From CAVUCH01 sp963739995 (GTDB lineage: Bacteria > Acidobacteriota > Vicinamibacteria > Vicinamibacterales > JAENWD01), in contig CAVUCH010000003.1 in the NCBI GenBank assembly GCA_963739995.1, forward strand, positions 124,001-188,000: a stretch of 64,000 nt of DNA, given 5' to 3'. The notes under the pieces were generated by a model that did not search any database, was not told where the DNA came from, and worked only from the letters and a program-made list of their open reading frames with translations. Below, in pieces: positions 1-9,273 of this stretch (positions within the stretch are counted from its first letter, which is position 1; each line of letters opens with the position of its first letter). Made by a program: the position numbers and the translations under genes.

Positions 1-15
1 GGCTGACGGTCTGAG

Positions 16-420
16 GTGGGCAGGCAGGCGAGCGCGGCCACGCGAGTGCGGGTACGGTACGCCGACACGGACCAGATGGGCGTCGTCTACTACGCGAACT
101 ACCTGATCTGGTTCGAGGTCGGACGCACGGAACTGCTCCGCACGCTCGGCTGGTCATACCGCGACATGGAGCACGCCGGCATCGGGCTGCCGGTGACCGA
201 GGCCTCGTGTGTGTATCACCGGCCCGCGCGGTACGATGACGAGCTCGACATACAGACTACCGGAACGCTGGTGAGCGGAGTGCGCATGCAGTTCGACTAC
301 GAGATCGTTCGGGAGCCCGGCGGCGAGTTGATCGTGCGCGGGCGCACGCTGCACGCGTCCGTCGACGCCCGGGGACGACCGTCGCGCCTGCCGTCACGGG
401 TCACGGAGCTCTTCGCATGA
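16..420 (+). CDS. YbgC/FadM-type acyl-CoA thioesterase (hot-dog fold)
   Basis: The 134-residue product is a single 4-hydroxybenzoyl-CoA-thioesterase hot-dog domain. Near the N-terminus it shows the family signature YADTDQMGVVYYANYL, whose Asp is the expected catalytic residue, followed by FEVGRTELLR. Enzymes of this family hydrolyse short or medium acyl-CoA thioesters in the cytoplasm; in proteobacteria YbgC sits with the Tol-Pal genes. Here the start is GTG, and the TGA stop overlaps the ATG of the next gene (ATGA), so translation is probably coupled to the epimerase and the BamD-like gene downstream. Length is normal for the family. The true substrate cannot be read from sequence. Confidence 0.85.
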   Translation: MGRQASAATRVRVRYADTDQMGVVYYANYLIWFEVGRTELLRTLGWSYRDMEHAGIGLPVTEASCVYHRPARYDDELDIQTTGTLVSGVRMQFDYEIVREPGGELIVRGRTLHASVDARGRPSRLPSRVTELFA

Positions 421-1361
421 AGGCACTCGTCACGGGCGCGGCAGGCTTCATCGCATCGCACCTCGCCGGCGCGCTTCTCGATCGCGGGGTGGAGGTGACT
501 GGGATTGACTGCTTCGCCGATTACTATCCGCGGGCGGTCAAAGAGGCAAACCTCGAGACGCTCACGTCGCGGCCGGGGTTCTCGTTCGTCGAATCGACCA
601 TCCAGGGTGCCCATCTCGACCGTCTGTTGAATGGCGTCACGCACGTGTTCCACCTGGCTGCGCAGGCGGGCGTGCGCAAGAGCTGGGGACGCGACTTCCG
701 GGTGTACACGACGCACAACATCGAGGCGACCCAGGTGCTGCTCGAGGCCTGCGTCGGAAAACCGCTGCAGCGCCTGGTGTATGCGTCGAGCTCCTCGGTG
801 TACGGCGATGCGGTGGCGATTCCGATGCGCGAGGATGCCGTGCCTCACCCCCTTTCTCCCTATGGCGTCACCAAGCTGGCCGCCGAGCACCTCTGTCATT
901 TGTACAGTGCGAATCACGGCGTGCCCGCCACGTCGGTGCGTTACTTCACCGTGTATGGCCCGCGGCAGCGTCCGGACATGGCGTTCAACCGCTTCCTGAA
1001 GGCCGCGCTGCGCGGCGATCCGATTACGGTGTTCGGGGATGGCGGGCAGACACGGGACTTCACCTTCGTCGCGGATGCCGTTGCGGGCACCATCGCGGCT
1101 GGCGAACGCGGCGTCCCGGGACGGGCGTACAACCTGGGGGGCGGCTCGCGCGTCAGCCTCAACGAGGTGCTCGACATCGTCGGGCGCGTCACCGGCCAGC
1201 TGCTGAAGATCGAACGTGGTCCGGCACAGAAGGGCGACGTGCGCGACACCTACGCCGATACCTCGCTCGCGCGCACCGACCTTGGATTCCAACCAACCGT
1301 GTCGCTGGCCGACGGTCTGGCAGAAGAGTACCGCTGGCTGGCATCAGCTTCCGTTGCATGA
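417..1361 (+). CDS. NAD-dependent nucleotide-sugar epimerase/dehydratase (extended SDR)
   Basis: The 314-residue protein is an extended short-chain dehydrogenase. It opens with the Rossmann motif TGAAGFIASHLAGALL and has a YGVTK catalytic Tyr-Lys pair with upstream serines (SSSSVYG). PHPLSPYG and VRYFTVYGPRQRPDM are typical of UDP-glucose/UDP-glucuronate 4-epimerases. It probably interconverts nucleotide sugars for surface polysaccharide or lipid glycosylation, which suits the nucleotidyltransferase and phosphosugar mutase 2-4 kb downstream. It overlaps its upstream and downstream neighbours by 4 bp each, so it is the middle gene of a coupled trio. Exact substrate (galactose, galacturonate or another sugar) is unresolved. 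Confidence 0.85.
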   Translation: MKALVTGAAGFIASHLAGALLDRGVEVTGIDCFADYYPRAVKEANLETLTSRPGFSFVESTIQGAHLDRLLNGVTHVFHLAAQAGVRKSWGRDFRVYTTHNIEATQVLLEACVGKPLQRLVYASSSSVYGDAVAIPMREDAVPHPLSPYGVTKLAAEHLCHLYSANHGVPATSVRYFTVYGPRQRPDMAFNRFLKAALRGDPITVFGDGGQTRDFTFVADAVAGTIAAGERGVPGRAYNLGGGSRVSLNEVLDIVGRVTGQLLKIERGPAQKGDVRDTYADTSLARTDLGFQPTVSLADGLAEEYRWLASASVA

Positions 1362-2371
1362 CACAGAACCGCGCGATCACTCCCCTTGCCCTCCTCGTCG
1401 CGTGCGCGCTTGCCGTTGGGGCGGGCGCGTGCGGGGGCAAGAAGGACACCATACCAACCGGCATCGCGGAGGCCGACAAGTTCCTGTTCGAGCGGGGCAC
1501 AGAGCTGCTGAACGACGAGAAGTGGCTCACGGCACGCGAGTTCTTCGGGCGACTGGTGGACAATTACCCGCAGAGCCCGTTCCGCCCGGACGCGAAGCTG
1601 GGATTGGGTGACACGTACCTCGGCGAAGGCAACGTCGAATCGCTCGTGCTGGCGGTGAACGAGTTCAAGGAATTTCTGAGCTTCTACCCGACACACCGGC
1701 GCGCGGATTACGCGCAGTACAAGCTTGCCCTCTGTCACTACCGGCAGATGCGCGGTCCCGAGCGCGACCAGCGTGAAACCCGCGAGGCCGTGCAGGAATT
1801 CGAGACGTTCATCGCGAAGTACCCGAACAGCCCGCTGCGGCCCGAGGTGCAGGCGCGCTACCGCGAAGCGCGCGATCGGCTCAGCCTCTCGGAGTACCGC
1901 GTCGGCTACTTCTACTTCCGCCAGCGGTGGTATCCGGGCGCCATTGCCCGCTTCAGGGCGCTGCTGAAGGAAGACCCATCGTTCACGCAGCGGGACGCGT
2001 TGTATTACTACCTGGGCGAAGCGTTGCTGAAGGTCAAGCTCAATGCCGAGGCGCTGCCCTTGTTCGATCGGCTGGTGAAGGAGTTCGATACCAGCGAGTA
2101 CCTCGAGCCGGCCAAGCTGCGGCTCGCCGAGTTCAAGGAGACGGTGCCCGATGCCGGGGCGACCGGAGATGCGGCAGCCACACCGGCGACGCCAGCGCCG
2201 GGCGCCACCGGCCCTGCGCCGGACCCAACCGCGCCAGTACCCGGGCAGCACGACACCGACGCCGAACGAGAGGCACCGACGACGGCACCGACGACGGCAC
2301 CAACCCCTGGGGCGCCAAGCGGCAGCGCCCCGGCGCCGCCTGCTCCGCCGCCCAGCGCGCGCTCTCTCTAG
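1358..2371 (+). CDS. bamD: BamD-like outer-membrane assembly lipoprotein with TPR repeats
   Basis: The N-terminus is a lipoprotein signal: a hydrophobic stretch (LALLVACALAVGAGAC) ending in a cysteine around residue 25. The next 200 residues are tetratricopeptide repeats typical of BamD/YfiO, with 'FGRLVDNYPQSPFRPDAKL', 'FETFIAKYPNSPLRPEVQ' and 'FDRLVKEFDTSEYLEPAKL' as recognisable repeats. BamD is the essential lipoprotein of the beta-barrel assembly complex at the inner face of the outer membrane. After residue 270 the protein runs into a Pro/Ala/Thr-rich low-complexity tail of about 65 residues that BamD normally lacks. It is translationally coupled to the epimerase through an ATGA overlap. 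Confidence 0.75.
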   Translation: MTQNRAITPLALLVACALAVGAGACGGKKDTIPTGIAEADKFLFERGTELLNDEKWLTAREFFGRLVDNYPQSPFRPDAKLGLGDTYLGEGNVESLVLAVNEFKEFLSFYPTHRRADYAQYKLALCHYRQMRGPERDQRETREAVQEFETFIAKYPNSPLRPEVQARYREARDRLSLSEYRVGYFYFRQRWYPGAIARFRALLKEDPSFTQRDALYYYLGEALLKVKLNAEALPLFDRLVKEFDTSEYLEPAKLRLAEFKETVPDAGATGDAAATPATPAPGATGPAPDPTAPVPGQHDTDAEREAPTTAPTTAPTPGAPSGSAPAPPAPPPSARSL

Positions 2372-2535
2372 CAGCGCGTCTATGGACTGCTGGAACTGAA
2401 CCCCGCAGCAGAGCAGAACGTGACGCAGGACTCGAGCCCTGTCGGACGGGGGCAGCACCTGCCCGCGCTACAATGCCGCGACATGTCTGCGCGGCCCGGC
2501 ACCGCCCCGCGCCGGGTCGACGCGCGCGCCGCGCC

Positions 2536-3123
2536 ATGAACCTGCCGAACGCCCTCTCCGTCACCCGCATCTTCCTGGTGCCGTTGCTGGTCGTGGTATT
2601 GCTCACGAAGTTCGAAGGGCATCGCATCTTCGGCGTGCAGAAGGAGCTCGTGGGGGCGGCGATCTTCGGCCTCGCCTCGCTGACCGATTGGCTCGACGGC
2701 TACCTGGCACGGCGGCGCGGCCAGATCACCGCGCTCGGCCAGATGATCGATCCGATCGCCGACAAGCTGCTGACCTCCGCCGCGTTCATCTCGCTGGTGC
2801 AGCTGAATCTCGCGCCGGCGTGGATGGTGGCGGTCATCATCGGCCGCGAGTTGGCCGTCACCGGTCTGCGCAGCTTCGCCTCCACGCGCGGACGCGCGTT
2901 TCCAGCCTCATCCCTGGGGAAGGTCAAGATGGTGGCGCAGGTGGTCGCGATCCTGCTGCTGATCCTCGGGCAGAACGGCACGCAGCCGTTCTTCACGCTC
3001 GGCAAGGTGGCGCTGTGGGTGGTCGTCGCCACGGCGATCATCTCGGCGGTCGACTACTATCGCGCGTACGCGGCGACCGTCACGGAGCCGCTGGATTTGC
3101 CGCGCGACAGGTCGAGACCCTGA
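2536..3123 (+). CDS. pgsA: CDP-alcohol phosphatidyltransferase, probably phosphatidylglycerophosphate synthase
   Basis: The 195-residue integral membrane protein begins MNLPNALSVTRIFLVPLL and contains the CDP-alcohol phosphatidyltransferase signature DWLDGYLARRRGQITALGQ, then DPIADK, matching D-G-x2-A-R-x8-G-x3-D-x3-D. It joins CDP-diacylglycerol to glycerol-3-phosphate at the inner membrane, the committed step to phosphatidylglycerol and cardiolipin. The ATG at 2536 is chosen because the family motif starts immediately there; the reading frame is open much further upstream but that stretch is not protein-like. It lies 164 bp after the BamD-like gene and 24 bp before the nucleotidyltransferase start. 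Phosphatidylserine synthase is a less likely alternative. Confidence 0.85.
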   Translation: MNLPNALSVTRIFLVPLLVVVLLTKFEGHRIFGVQKELVGAAIFGLASLTDWLDGYLARRRGQITALGQMIDPIADKLLTSAAFISLVQLNLAPAWMVAVIIGRELAVTGLRSFASTRGRAFPASSLGKVKMVAQVVAILLLILGQNGTQPFFTLGKVALWVVVATAIISAVDYYRAYAATVTEPLDLPRDRSRP

Positions 3124-3147
3124 ACATCGGATATGATCGGCGGTCGC

Positions 3148-4209
3148 ATGAAAGCCATCCTCCTCGCCGGTGGCAAAGGCACGCGCCTGCGCCCGCTCAC
3201 GCTGCACACGCCGAAGCCGATCGTGCCGATCTTCCAGCAGCCGTTCCTCCACTACCAGATCGAGCTGCTGAAGCAGTTGCCCGACATCGACGAGGTGATC
3301 CTCAGCCTCAATTACCAGCCGCGCCGGATTGAAGAGGTATTTGGCGACGGCAGTAATGCCGGCATCAAGATCCGCTACGTGGTCGAGCCGTCGCCGCTCG
3401 GCACGGGTGGGGCGATCCGGTATGCGGGCGAGTCGCTGACCGATTCCGTCGTCGTGTTCAACGGCGACGTGCTGACGCAGATCGATCTCGCCGCCGTCCT
3501 GCGCCTGCACCGGGAGCGACGGGCAAAGGCCACCATCGTGCTCACGCCGGTCGACAACCCGTCGGCATACGGGCTCGTCGAAACCGACGCGGACGGCAAC
3601 GTGCGCCGCTTCCTGGAGAAGCCCAACGCGGACGAGATCACCTGCGACACGATCAACGCGGGTATCTACGTGCTCGAGCCCGACACGTTCGATCGCATCC
3701 CGAAGGACACCGCCTGGTCGATCGAGCGCAGCTACTTCCCGTCGCTGGTGGAGCGCGGCGAGACGTTCGTGGCCTTCACCTCTCGCGGCTACTGGATCGA
3801 CATCGGCACCCCGGAGAAGTACGTCCAGGTGCACCGCGACATCATGGATGGGCGATACGTGGCCCCGCCGTTCGCGGCTGGTACGGGCTCCGTTTCGATG
3901 GCGGCCGACGTCCGGGTCGAGCATGGCGCGACAGTTGACGGGCCCGCATTTCTCGAGAGTGGGGTCGTCGTCAAGGCTGGTGCGCGGATCGGCCCGTACA
4001 CGGTGCTGGGCAAGCAGTGCCACGTCGAGGAAGATGCCGTCGTCCGCGGCTCCATTGTCTGGGCGAATGGCCGGATCGGCCGCGAAGCGATCGTCGAGGA
4101 CGCGATTTTAGGCCGCCATTGCCACGTCGGCCGCGCCGCCACCGTCGGCGCCGGCGCCGTGCTCGGAGACAAGTCCGTGGTGACCGACTGGAGCCGTACG
4201 AGGGGATGA
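3148..4209 (+). CDS. Sugar-phosphate nucleotidyltransferase (GDP-mannose pyrophosphorylase-like)
   Basis: The product starts with the nucleotidyltransferase motif LLAGGKGTRLRPLT and the sugar-phosphate-binding segment PKPIVPI. VFNGDVLTQIDL provides the metal-binding Asp. After about residue 250 the chain becomes hexapeptide-repeat-like (left-handed beta-helix, for example 'VVVKAGARIGPYTVLGK'). This architecture is that of mannose-1-phosphate guanylyltransferases and glucose-1-phosphate nucleotidyltransferases. A phosphomannomutase/phosphoglucomutase follows 140 bp downstream, so the pair could turn hexose-6-phosphate into NDP-hexose. The ATG at 3148 is preferred over an ATG five codons earlier because MKAILLAGG is the family's normal beginning; neither start has a strong ribosome-binding site. 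Confidence 0.85.
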   Translation: MKAILLAGGKGTRLRPLTLHTPKPIVPIFQQPFLHYQIELLKQLPDIDEVILSLNYQPRRIEEVFGDGSNAGIKIRYVVEPSPLGTGGAIRYAGESLTDSVVVFNGDVLTQIDLAAVLRLHRERRAKATIVLTPVDNPSAYGLVETDADGNVRRFLEKPNADEITCDTINAGIYVLEPDTFDRIPKDTAWSIERSYFPSLVERGETFVAFTSRGYWIDIGTPEKYVQVHRDIMDGRYVAPPFAAGTGSVSMAADVRVEHGATVDGPAFLESGVVVKAGARIGPYTVLGKQCHVEEDAVVRGSIVWANGRIGREAIVEDAILGRHCHVGRAATVGAGAVLGDKSVVTDWSRTRG

Positions 4210-4350
4210 GGCGGCATTCGGCAGGCGTCGGAGCCTGGCGCTTGGCGGCTGAGAGCGCAACCGGACAGACCCTGAGGACCGAGGCCGAAACGTGCCCCGG
4301 CGCCTGGAGCCCGGAGCCTGCAGCCGGCTCTCAATGAAGCGAGGTGCGAC
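4210..4350. repeat. Intergenic repeat region with about 7-bp periodic GGAGC-type units
   Basis: Between the nucleotidyltransferase and the mutase lies GC-rich sequence containing the series CTGGAGC, CCGGAGC, CTGCAGC near 4302-4322 and a looser series GGAGCCT, GGCGCTT, GGCGGCT near 4229-4250. I see no coding potential. The same unit (GGAGCCT/AGGCTCC) recurs at 13.66 and 13.78 kb. Confidence 0.5.
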
Positions 4351-5706
4351 GTGAACGTGAACCAGGGGATTTTCAAGGCCTACGACGTGCGGGGCGTGTA
4401 TCCCGGTGAGATCGACGAGGAGGTCGCCGGCGAGATCGGCCGCGCGTTCGTCACGTATCTCGGGGCGCGGCGAATCGCGGTGTCGCGTGACATGCGCCTC
4501 TCGTCGCCCGCGATGGCGTCCGCGTTCATCGAGGGGGCGCTCGCGCAGGGCAGCGATGTCGTGGACTTCGGCATGATGGCGACCGACATGCTGTACTTCG
4601 CGGTGGCGAGCGAAGGGCTCGAGGGTGGCGGGCAGATCACCGCGTCGCACAACCCCGGCGAGTACAACGGCATCAAGTTGGTGCGTCGCGAGGCCCTCCC
4701 TCTCAGCGGCGAAGCCGGCCTCGGCGAGATCCGCGACATGCTGGTCGGCGGCACGATTCCACCGCAGGCGACAACGCCTGGCCGACGCTCCGAGATGAAC
4801 ATCCTCGGCCCGTACATCGATCACATCATGTCGTTCATCGACCCATCCATCATCAAGCCGTTCAGGGTGGTGGCCGATGCGGGCAACGGCATGGGCGGTC
4901 TCGTCGCGCCGCCGATGTTTGCACGGCTGCCCTGCCACGTGATCGAGATGTGCTACACGCCGGACGGCAGCTTTCCCAACCACGAGGCGAATCCCCTCAT
5001 CGAGGAGAACCGCGCGCACATTGTCGAGCGCGTGATCGCGGAGAAAGCCGACATCGGCATCGCCTGGGACGGGGATGCCGACCGCTGCTTCTTCATCGAC
5101 GGCACGGGCGAGTTCATCTCAGGCGACTTCGTCACGGCGTTGCTGGCGGAAGCTTTCCTGCTGAAGCACCCCAGCGCAACGATCGTCTACGACCTGCGCG
5201 CGAGCTACGCGGTCCGTGACACGGTGCTGCGCTACGGCGGCCGGCCCCTGGTGAACCGTGTGGGTCACGCCTTCATCAAGCGCCGGATGCGGGACGAGGA
5301 CGCCATCTTCGGCGGCGAGGTGACGGGGCACTACTACTTCCGCGATAACTTCTACGCCGACAATGGCTTCATCCCGGCGCTGCTGATGCTGGAGCTGATG
5401 TCCAAGAAGAACGCGTCCCTCGCCGACCTGCTGAAGCCGATGCGGGCGAAGTACTTCATCTCGGGCGAGATCAATACGAAGGTGGCGAGCATGAGCGTCC
5501 TCGAGGACAAGCTGCACGCGCTTGCACGCCAGTTCAGCGATGGCGCCGTCACGAAGCTGGATGGGGTCTCGGTCGAGTACGACGACTGGCACTTCAACGT
5601 GCGCGCCTCGAACACTGAGCCGCTCATCCGGCTGAACCTCGAGGCCACCACGCAGGAGCGGATGGAGAAGAAGCGCGACGAGGTGCTGGGAGTGATTCGG
5701 GGCTAG
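4351..5706 (+). CDS. Phosphomannomutase/phosphoglucomutase (alpha-D-phosphohexomutase)
   Basis: The 451-residue protein has all four alpha-D-phosphohexomutase signatures: FKAYDVRG at the N-terminus, the phosphoserine loop ITASHNPGEYNGIKL near residue 100, the metal site DGDADRCFF near 235, and sugar-binding GEVTGHYYF near 325, followed by a C-terminal RASNTEPLIRLN phosphate-binding loop. It should interconvert mannose- or glucose-6-phosphate with the 1-phosphate, feeding the nucleotidyltransferase just upstream. The start is GTG at 4351 behind a GAGGTG ribosome-binding site at 4341-4346. The TAG stop lies inside the left terminal inverted repeat of the MITE-like element at 5703-5869, so the last codons may have been set by that insertion. 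Confidence 0.9.
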   Translation: MNVNQGIFKAYDVRGVYPGEIDEEVAGEIGRAFVTYLGARRIAVSRDMRLSSPAMASAFIEGALAQGSDVVDFGMMATDMLYFAVASEGLEGGGQITASHNPGEYNGIKLVRREALPLSGEAGLGEIRDMLVGGTIPPQATTPGRRSEMNILGPYIDHIMSFIDPSIIKPFRVVADAGNGMGGLVAPPMFARLPCHVIEMCYTPDGSFPNHEANPLIEENRAHIVERVIAEKADIGIAWDGDADRCFFIDGTGEFISGDFVTALLAEAFLLKHPSATIVYDLRASYAVRDTVLRYGGRPLVNRVGHAFIKRRMRDEDAIFGGEVTGHYYFRDNFYADNGFIPALLMLELMSKKNASLADLLKPMRAKYFISGEINTKVASMSVLEDKLHALARQFSDGAVTKLDGVSVEYDDWHFNVRASNTEPLIRLNLEATTQERMEKKRDEVLGVIRG

Positions 5707-5869
5707 TGGCCTGTCCTTGTCATCTGTGGAGTAGATGTCGGAGCGCGGCGCCCGAGTGGCAAGGCGTGAGGAGCGAGCATGTCGGGAATATTCGAGCGGC
5801 GAGCAACGCCGCCAGTCGGGATGCCCCCGCCCGACAGGCACACTGCAAATGACAAGAACAGGCCACTAG
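5703..5869. mobile_element. MITE-like element, 167 bp with 24-bp terminal inverted repeats
   Basis: Positions 5703-5726 and 5846-5869 are inverted copies matching at 22 of 24 bases; the outer ends read CTAGTGGCCTGT. The interior of about 120 bp has no convincing coding sequence. Ends with TA/CTAG at the boundary are compatible with IS630/Tc1-type elements that target TA, but the terminal sequence differs from that of the IS630-type copy at 9.3 kb apart from a shared TAGTG. The left repeat contains the stop codon of the preceding mutase gene. A transcription terminator is the alternative, although the 119-bp loop argues against an ordinary one. Confidence 0.6.
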
Positions 5870-5996
5870 CAGGCGGCAGCTGCAGGTGCCGTGTTGCCGA
5901 GTGACCTGCGAGCCCGACCGGACGGCGGCCCTGTAGGCCACAACCTGAAGCGCGTCAGCAGTGCAGGGCGGACCCCGTAGCGCCACGGCCTTCTGC

Positions 5997-6002
5997 TAAA
6001 AT
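5997..6002 (+). promoter_or_regulatory. Probable -10 element of tRNA-Gly
   Basis: TAAAAT lies 10 bases before the mature 5' end of the tRNA, the usual distance for a tRNA promoter. I cannot assign a convincing -35 box in the GC-rich sequence before it. Confidence 0.4.
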
Positions 6003-6012
6003 GGCCGTTCGA

Positions 6013-6083
6013 GCGGGCTTAGCATAGTGGTAATGCTCTGGCTTCCCAAGCCAGCTAGACGGGTTCGATTCCCGTAGCCCGCT
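6013..6083 (+). tRNA. tRNA-Gly (anticodon CCC)
   Basis: The sequence folds as a cloverleaf: acceptor arms GCGGGCT (6013-6019) and AGCCCGC (6076-6082), anticodon stem CTGGC/GCCAG around loop TTCCCAA (anticodon CCC, reading GGG), and T-arm ACGGG-TTCGATT-CCCGT. The discriminator is T and no CCA is encoded, unlike the tRNA-Val at 21.9 kb. Confidence 0.93.
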
Positions 6084-6465
6084 GATCCACCCCGTCCAGA
6101 CCCGGCCCACCTAAAGACTCCGCCGACGCCGGATCGCGCCGTCCAAACTCGTACCACCGCATCCCGGGCTGACCGCCGGTAGAAACTACCGTAACCCCTG
6201 CCCTCGATTGCACGGACTGAGTTACCGACACGCTTACCGTCGGGCGCGGGTTCGGTTCCGAGGCGGCCTCGCATGCCTTGATGTGATCGACGTTTTTTCC
6301 TGTAGTCCCTTTCAGAACTGACTGCTAGCGAGATAGCGGCGAGGTCGCTCCGAGGGAGACACCGATCGTGTAAGGCGACAGCGCAAGGCGGTCGATTGCA
6401 GCGTGGAGCTCTTCGGCTATTCTGGTCTGGACAACGGTGACACGTACTGACCGAGTGAGGTGGCC
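6084..6465. other. Gene-poor spacer downstream of tRNA-Gly
   Basis: About 380 bp without a recognisable gene. Short open frames exist on both strands but none matches a family I know. Position directly behind a tRNA makes it a possible integration scar, but I find no duplicated tRNA 3' end here. Confidence 0.4.
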
Positions 6466-7236
6466 ATGTCCCTCCGCTTCCGGCCGGCGTTGAGCGTCAG
6501 TTTGCCCGTCCTTTGTCTGCTCGCCCTCGAGGGGGGCACTCCCCTTGCCTGGTCTCAAGGCACCGCGGCGCCGCCGAACCAGGTTCCAGCCCAGCCTGCG
6601 CCCACCGTGCGGCCCCGGATGCGGGAGCACTTCACCCGCGGCGCAGAGATCCGCGACGCCGTCATCCGGGCCGACCTCGAGGCGGTTCGCGCTCCGGCAC
6701 GATGGCTCGCCGAACACCCGCAAGAGGACCTCCCCCTGTCGGCGCAACCGAATATCGCCGAAATGCAGCGGCTCGCAGCCGAAGTGGCCGCGGCATCAGA
6801 CCTGGTGCAGGCCGCGCGTGGCACCGCGCTGCTGGCGGCGGCCTGCGGCTCCTGCCACACTGCTGTCGATGCGACGCCGACGCTGATGGCCGCCCTGCCG
6901 CGAGGTGAGAACGAAACCCTCGCCGGCCACATGCGGAAGCATTACCGCGCCGCCGACCTCCTCTACCGCGGGTTAGTCGTTCCGTCCACCCACTCGTGGA
7001 ATGTCGGAGCAGATGCGTTGACCGGTGATCCTGTGGAGCTCGACTTGAAGCGGGGATCGACGCCACAGCCCGAGATCGAGGCACTGGCGCAGCGACTCCA
7101 TGACCTGGCGCAGCAGGCCCGCAAGGCCGAGGACTCGAAGTCCCGTTCGGACCTGTACGGACAGATGCTCGCAACCTGCTCCGAATGCCACAAGCAGCAG
7201 AACGTCGAGATCGCGCAGGAGGCGCGGCGCGACTGA
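6466..7236 (+). CDS. Exported di-haem c-type cytochrome-like protein
   Basis: The 256-residue protein begins with a signal peptide (LSVSLPVLCLLALEGGTPLA, cleavage likely after the following WSQ) and contains two CxxCH haem-attachment motifs, CGSCH near residue 128 and CSECH near 237. The region between is mostly helical and resembles cytochrome c'/c552-like electron carriers in style, without a closer match that I recognise. It should act in the periplasm. The ATG at 6466 is chosen because GTGAGG (6455-6460) stands five bases upstream; a GTG at 6460 is the alternative. It lies alone between tRNA-Gly and a VOC gene, so its redox partner is unknown. Confidence 0.7.
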   Translation: MSLRFRPALSVSLPVLCLLALEGGTPLAWSQGTAAPPNQVPAQPAPTVRPRMREHFTRGAEIRDAVIRADLEAVRAPARWLAEHPQEDLPLSAQPNIAEMQRLAAEVAAASDLVQAARGTALLAAACGSCHTAVDATPTLMAALPRGENETLAGHMRKHYRAADLLYRGLVVPSTHSWNVGADALTGDPVELDLKRGSTPQPEIEALAQRLHDLAQQARKAEDSKSRSDLYGQMLATCSECHKQQNVEIAQEARRD

Positions 7237-7387
7237 TTGCGGGCCCGACTCACAAGCCGAAGCAAGCGTTAGCCCGTGCTTGTCGAACATCGCGGCCATG
7301 GCCGCCGCGCGCGTCGGCGTGTCGATGCCCGAGGCTTGCAGCTTCGCCAAAAAGTCCTGATAGTTTAGTCAACGAAAGGATGTTTCG

Positions 7388-7810
7388 ATGACGACCATCG
7401 CGATGACGCCACGGGTGACGTCCTTCGCCCCGCAGTTCCTTGTCGATGACCTTGAACGCTCGATCGCGTACTACAACAAGCTCGGTTTTGCGTTCGGCGA
7501 ACCGTGGGACGGTTTCTACGCCATCGGCGAGTTGAACGGACTGGAACTCCACCTGAAGGAAGCGCCCAAAAACCAAGCGGAGCGTCGCTGGCGGCGCGAC
7601 AATGAGCATCTTGACGCCTCGGCCGGCGTCGACGGCATCGAAGCGTTTTTCGAACAGTGCGTCGCCAACGGCGTAACGATCATGAAACCGCTTGCCGTCA
7701 CGGCCTGGGGGACAAAGGATTTCTATATCGAGGATCCCGACGGCTACATCATCTCCTTTGGCGGCAGCCCAGCGGCGGGGCCGTTGGAACCACGCAAGGA
7801 CTCAAACTGA
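7388..7810 (+). CDS. VOC superfamily (glyoxalase/bleomycin-resistance-like) protein
   Basis: The 140-residue product has the paired beta-alpha-beta-beta-beta design of the vicinal-oxygen-chelate superfamily: FLVDDLERSIAYYNKLGF at the start of the first module, and 'YIEDPDGYIISFGG' near the end, with metal-ligand candidates Glu/His (GLELHL and DPDGYIISF). Such proteins are dioxygenases, isomerases or drug-binding proteins, and the sequence does not settle which. An AAAGGATG ribosome-binding region precedes the ATG at 7388. It is monocistronic, and the IS701-type element begins only 41 bp downstream, so the insertion spared the gene. Confidence 0.8.
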   Translation: MTTIAMTPRVTSFAPQFLVDDLERSIAYYNKLGFAFGEPWDGFYAIGELNGLELHLKEAPKNQAERRWRRDNEHLDASAGVDGIEAFFEQCVANGVTIMKPLAVTAWGTKDFYIEDPDGYIISFGGSPAAGPLEPRKDSN

Positions 7811-7851
7811 CCACTACCTTATTTCATCGTCTCACCGCGGGCTGCTAGTAA

Positions 7852-9269
<1,418 letters not shown>

Positions 9270-9273
9270 GACC

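Noticed and set aside
297..1292. Long minus-strand open frame opposite the epimerase
   Set aside because: Antisense to a clearly conserved gene; long shadow frames are expected at this GC content. The same applies to 2908-4023, 11438-13303 and 30228-31350 on the minus strand, and 55492-57357 and 59577-61040 on the plus strand.
1927..2535. In-frame upstream extension of the PgsA gene
   Set aside because: It overlaps the BamD-like gene in another frame and is Arg/Ala-rich shadow sequence; the family starts at 2536.
6084..6300. Integration scar downstream of tRNA-Gly
   Set aside because: No duplicated tRNA 3' end and no recognisable integrase fragment.
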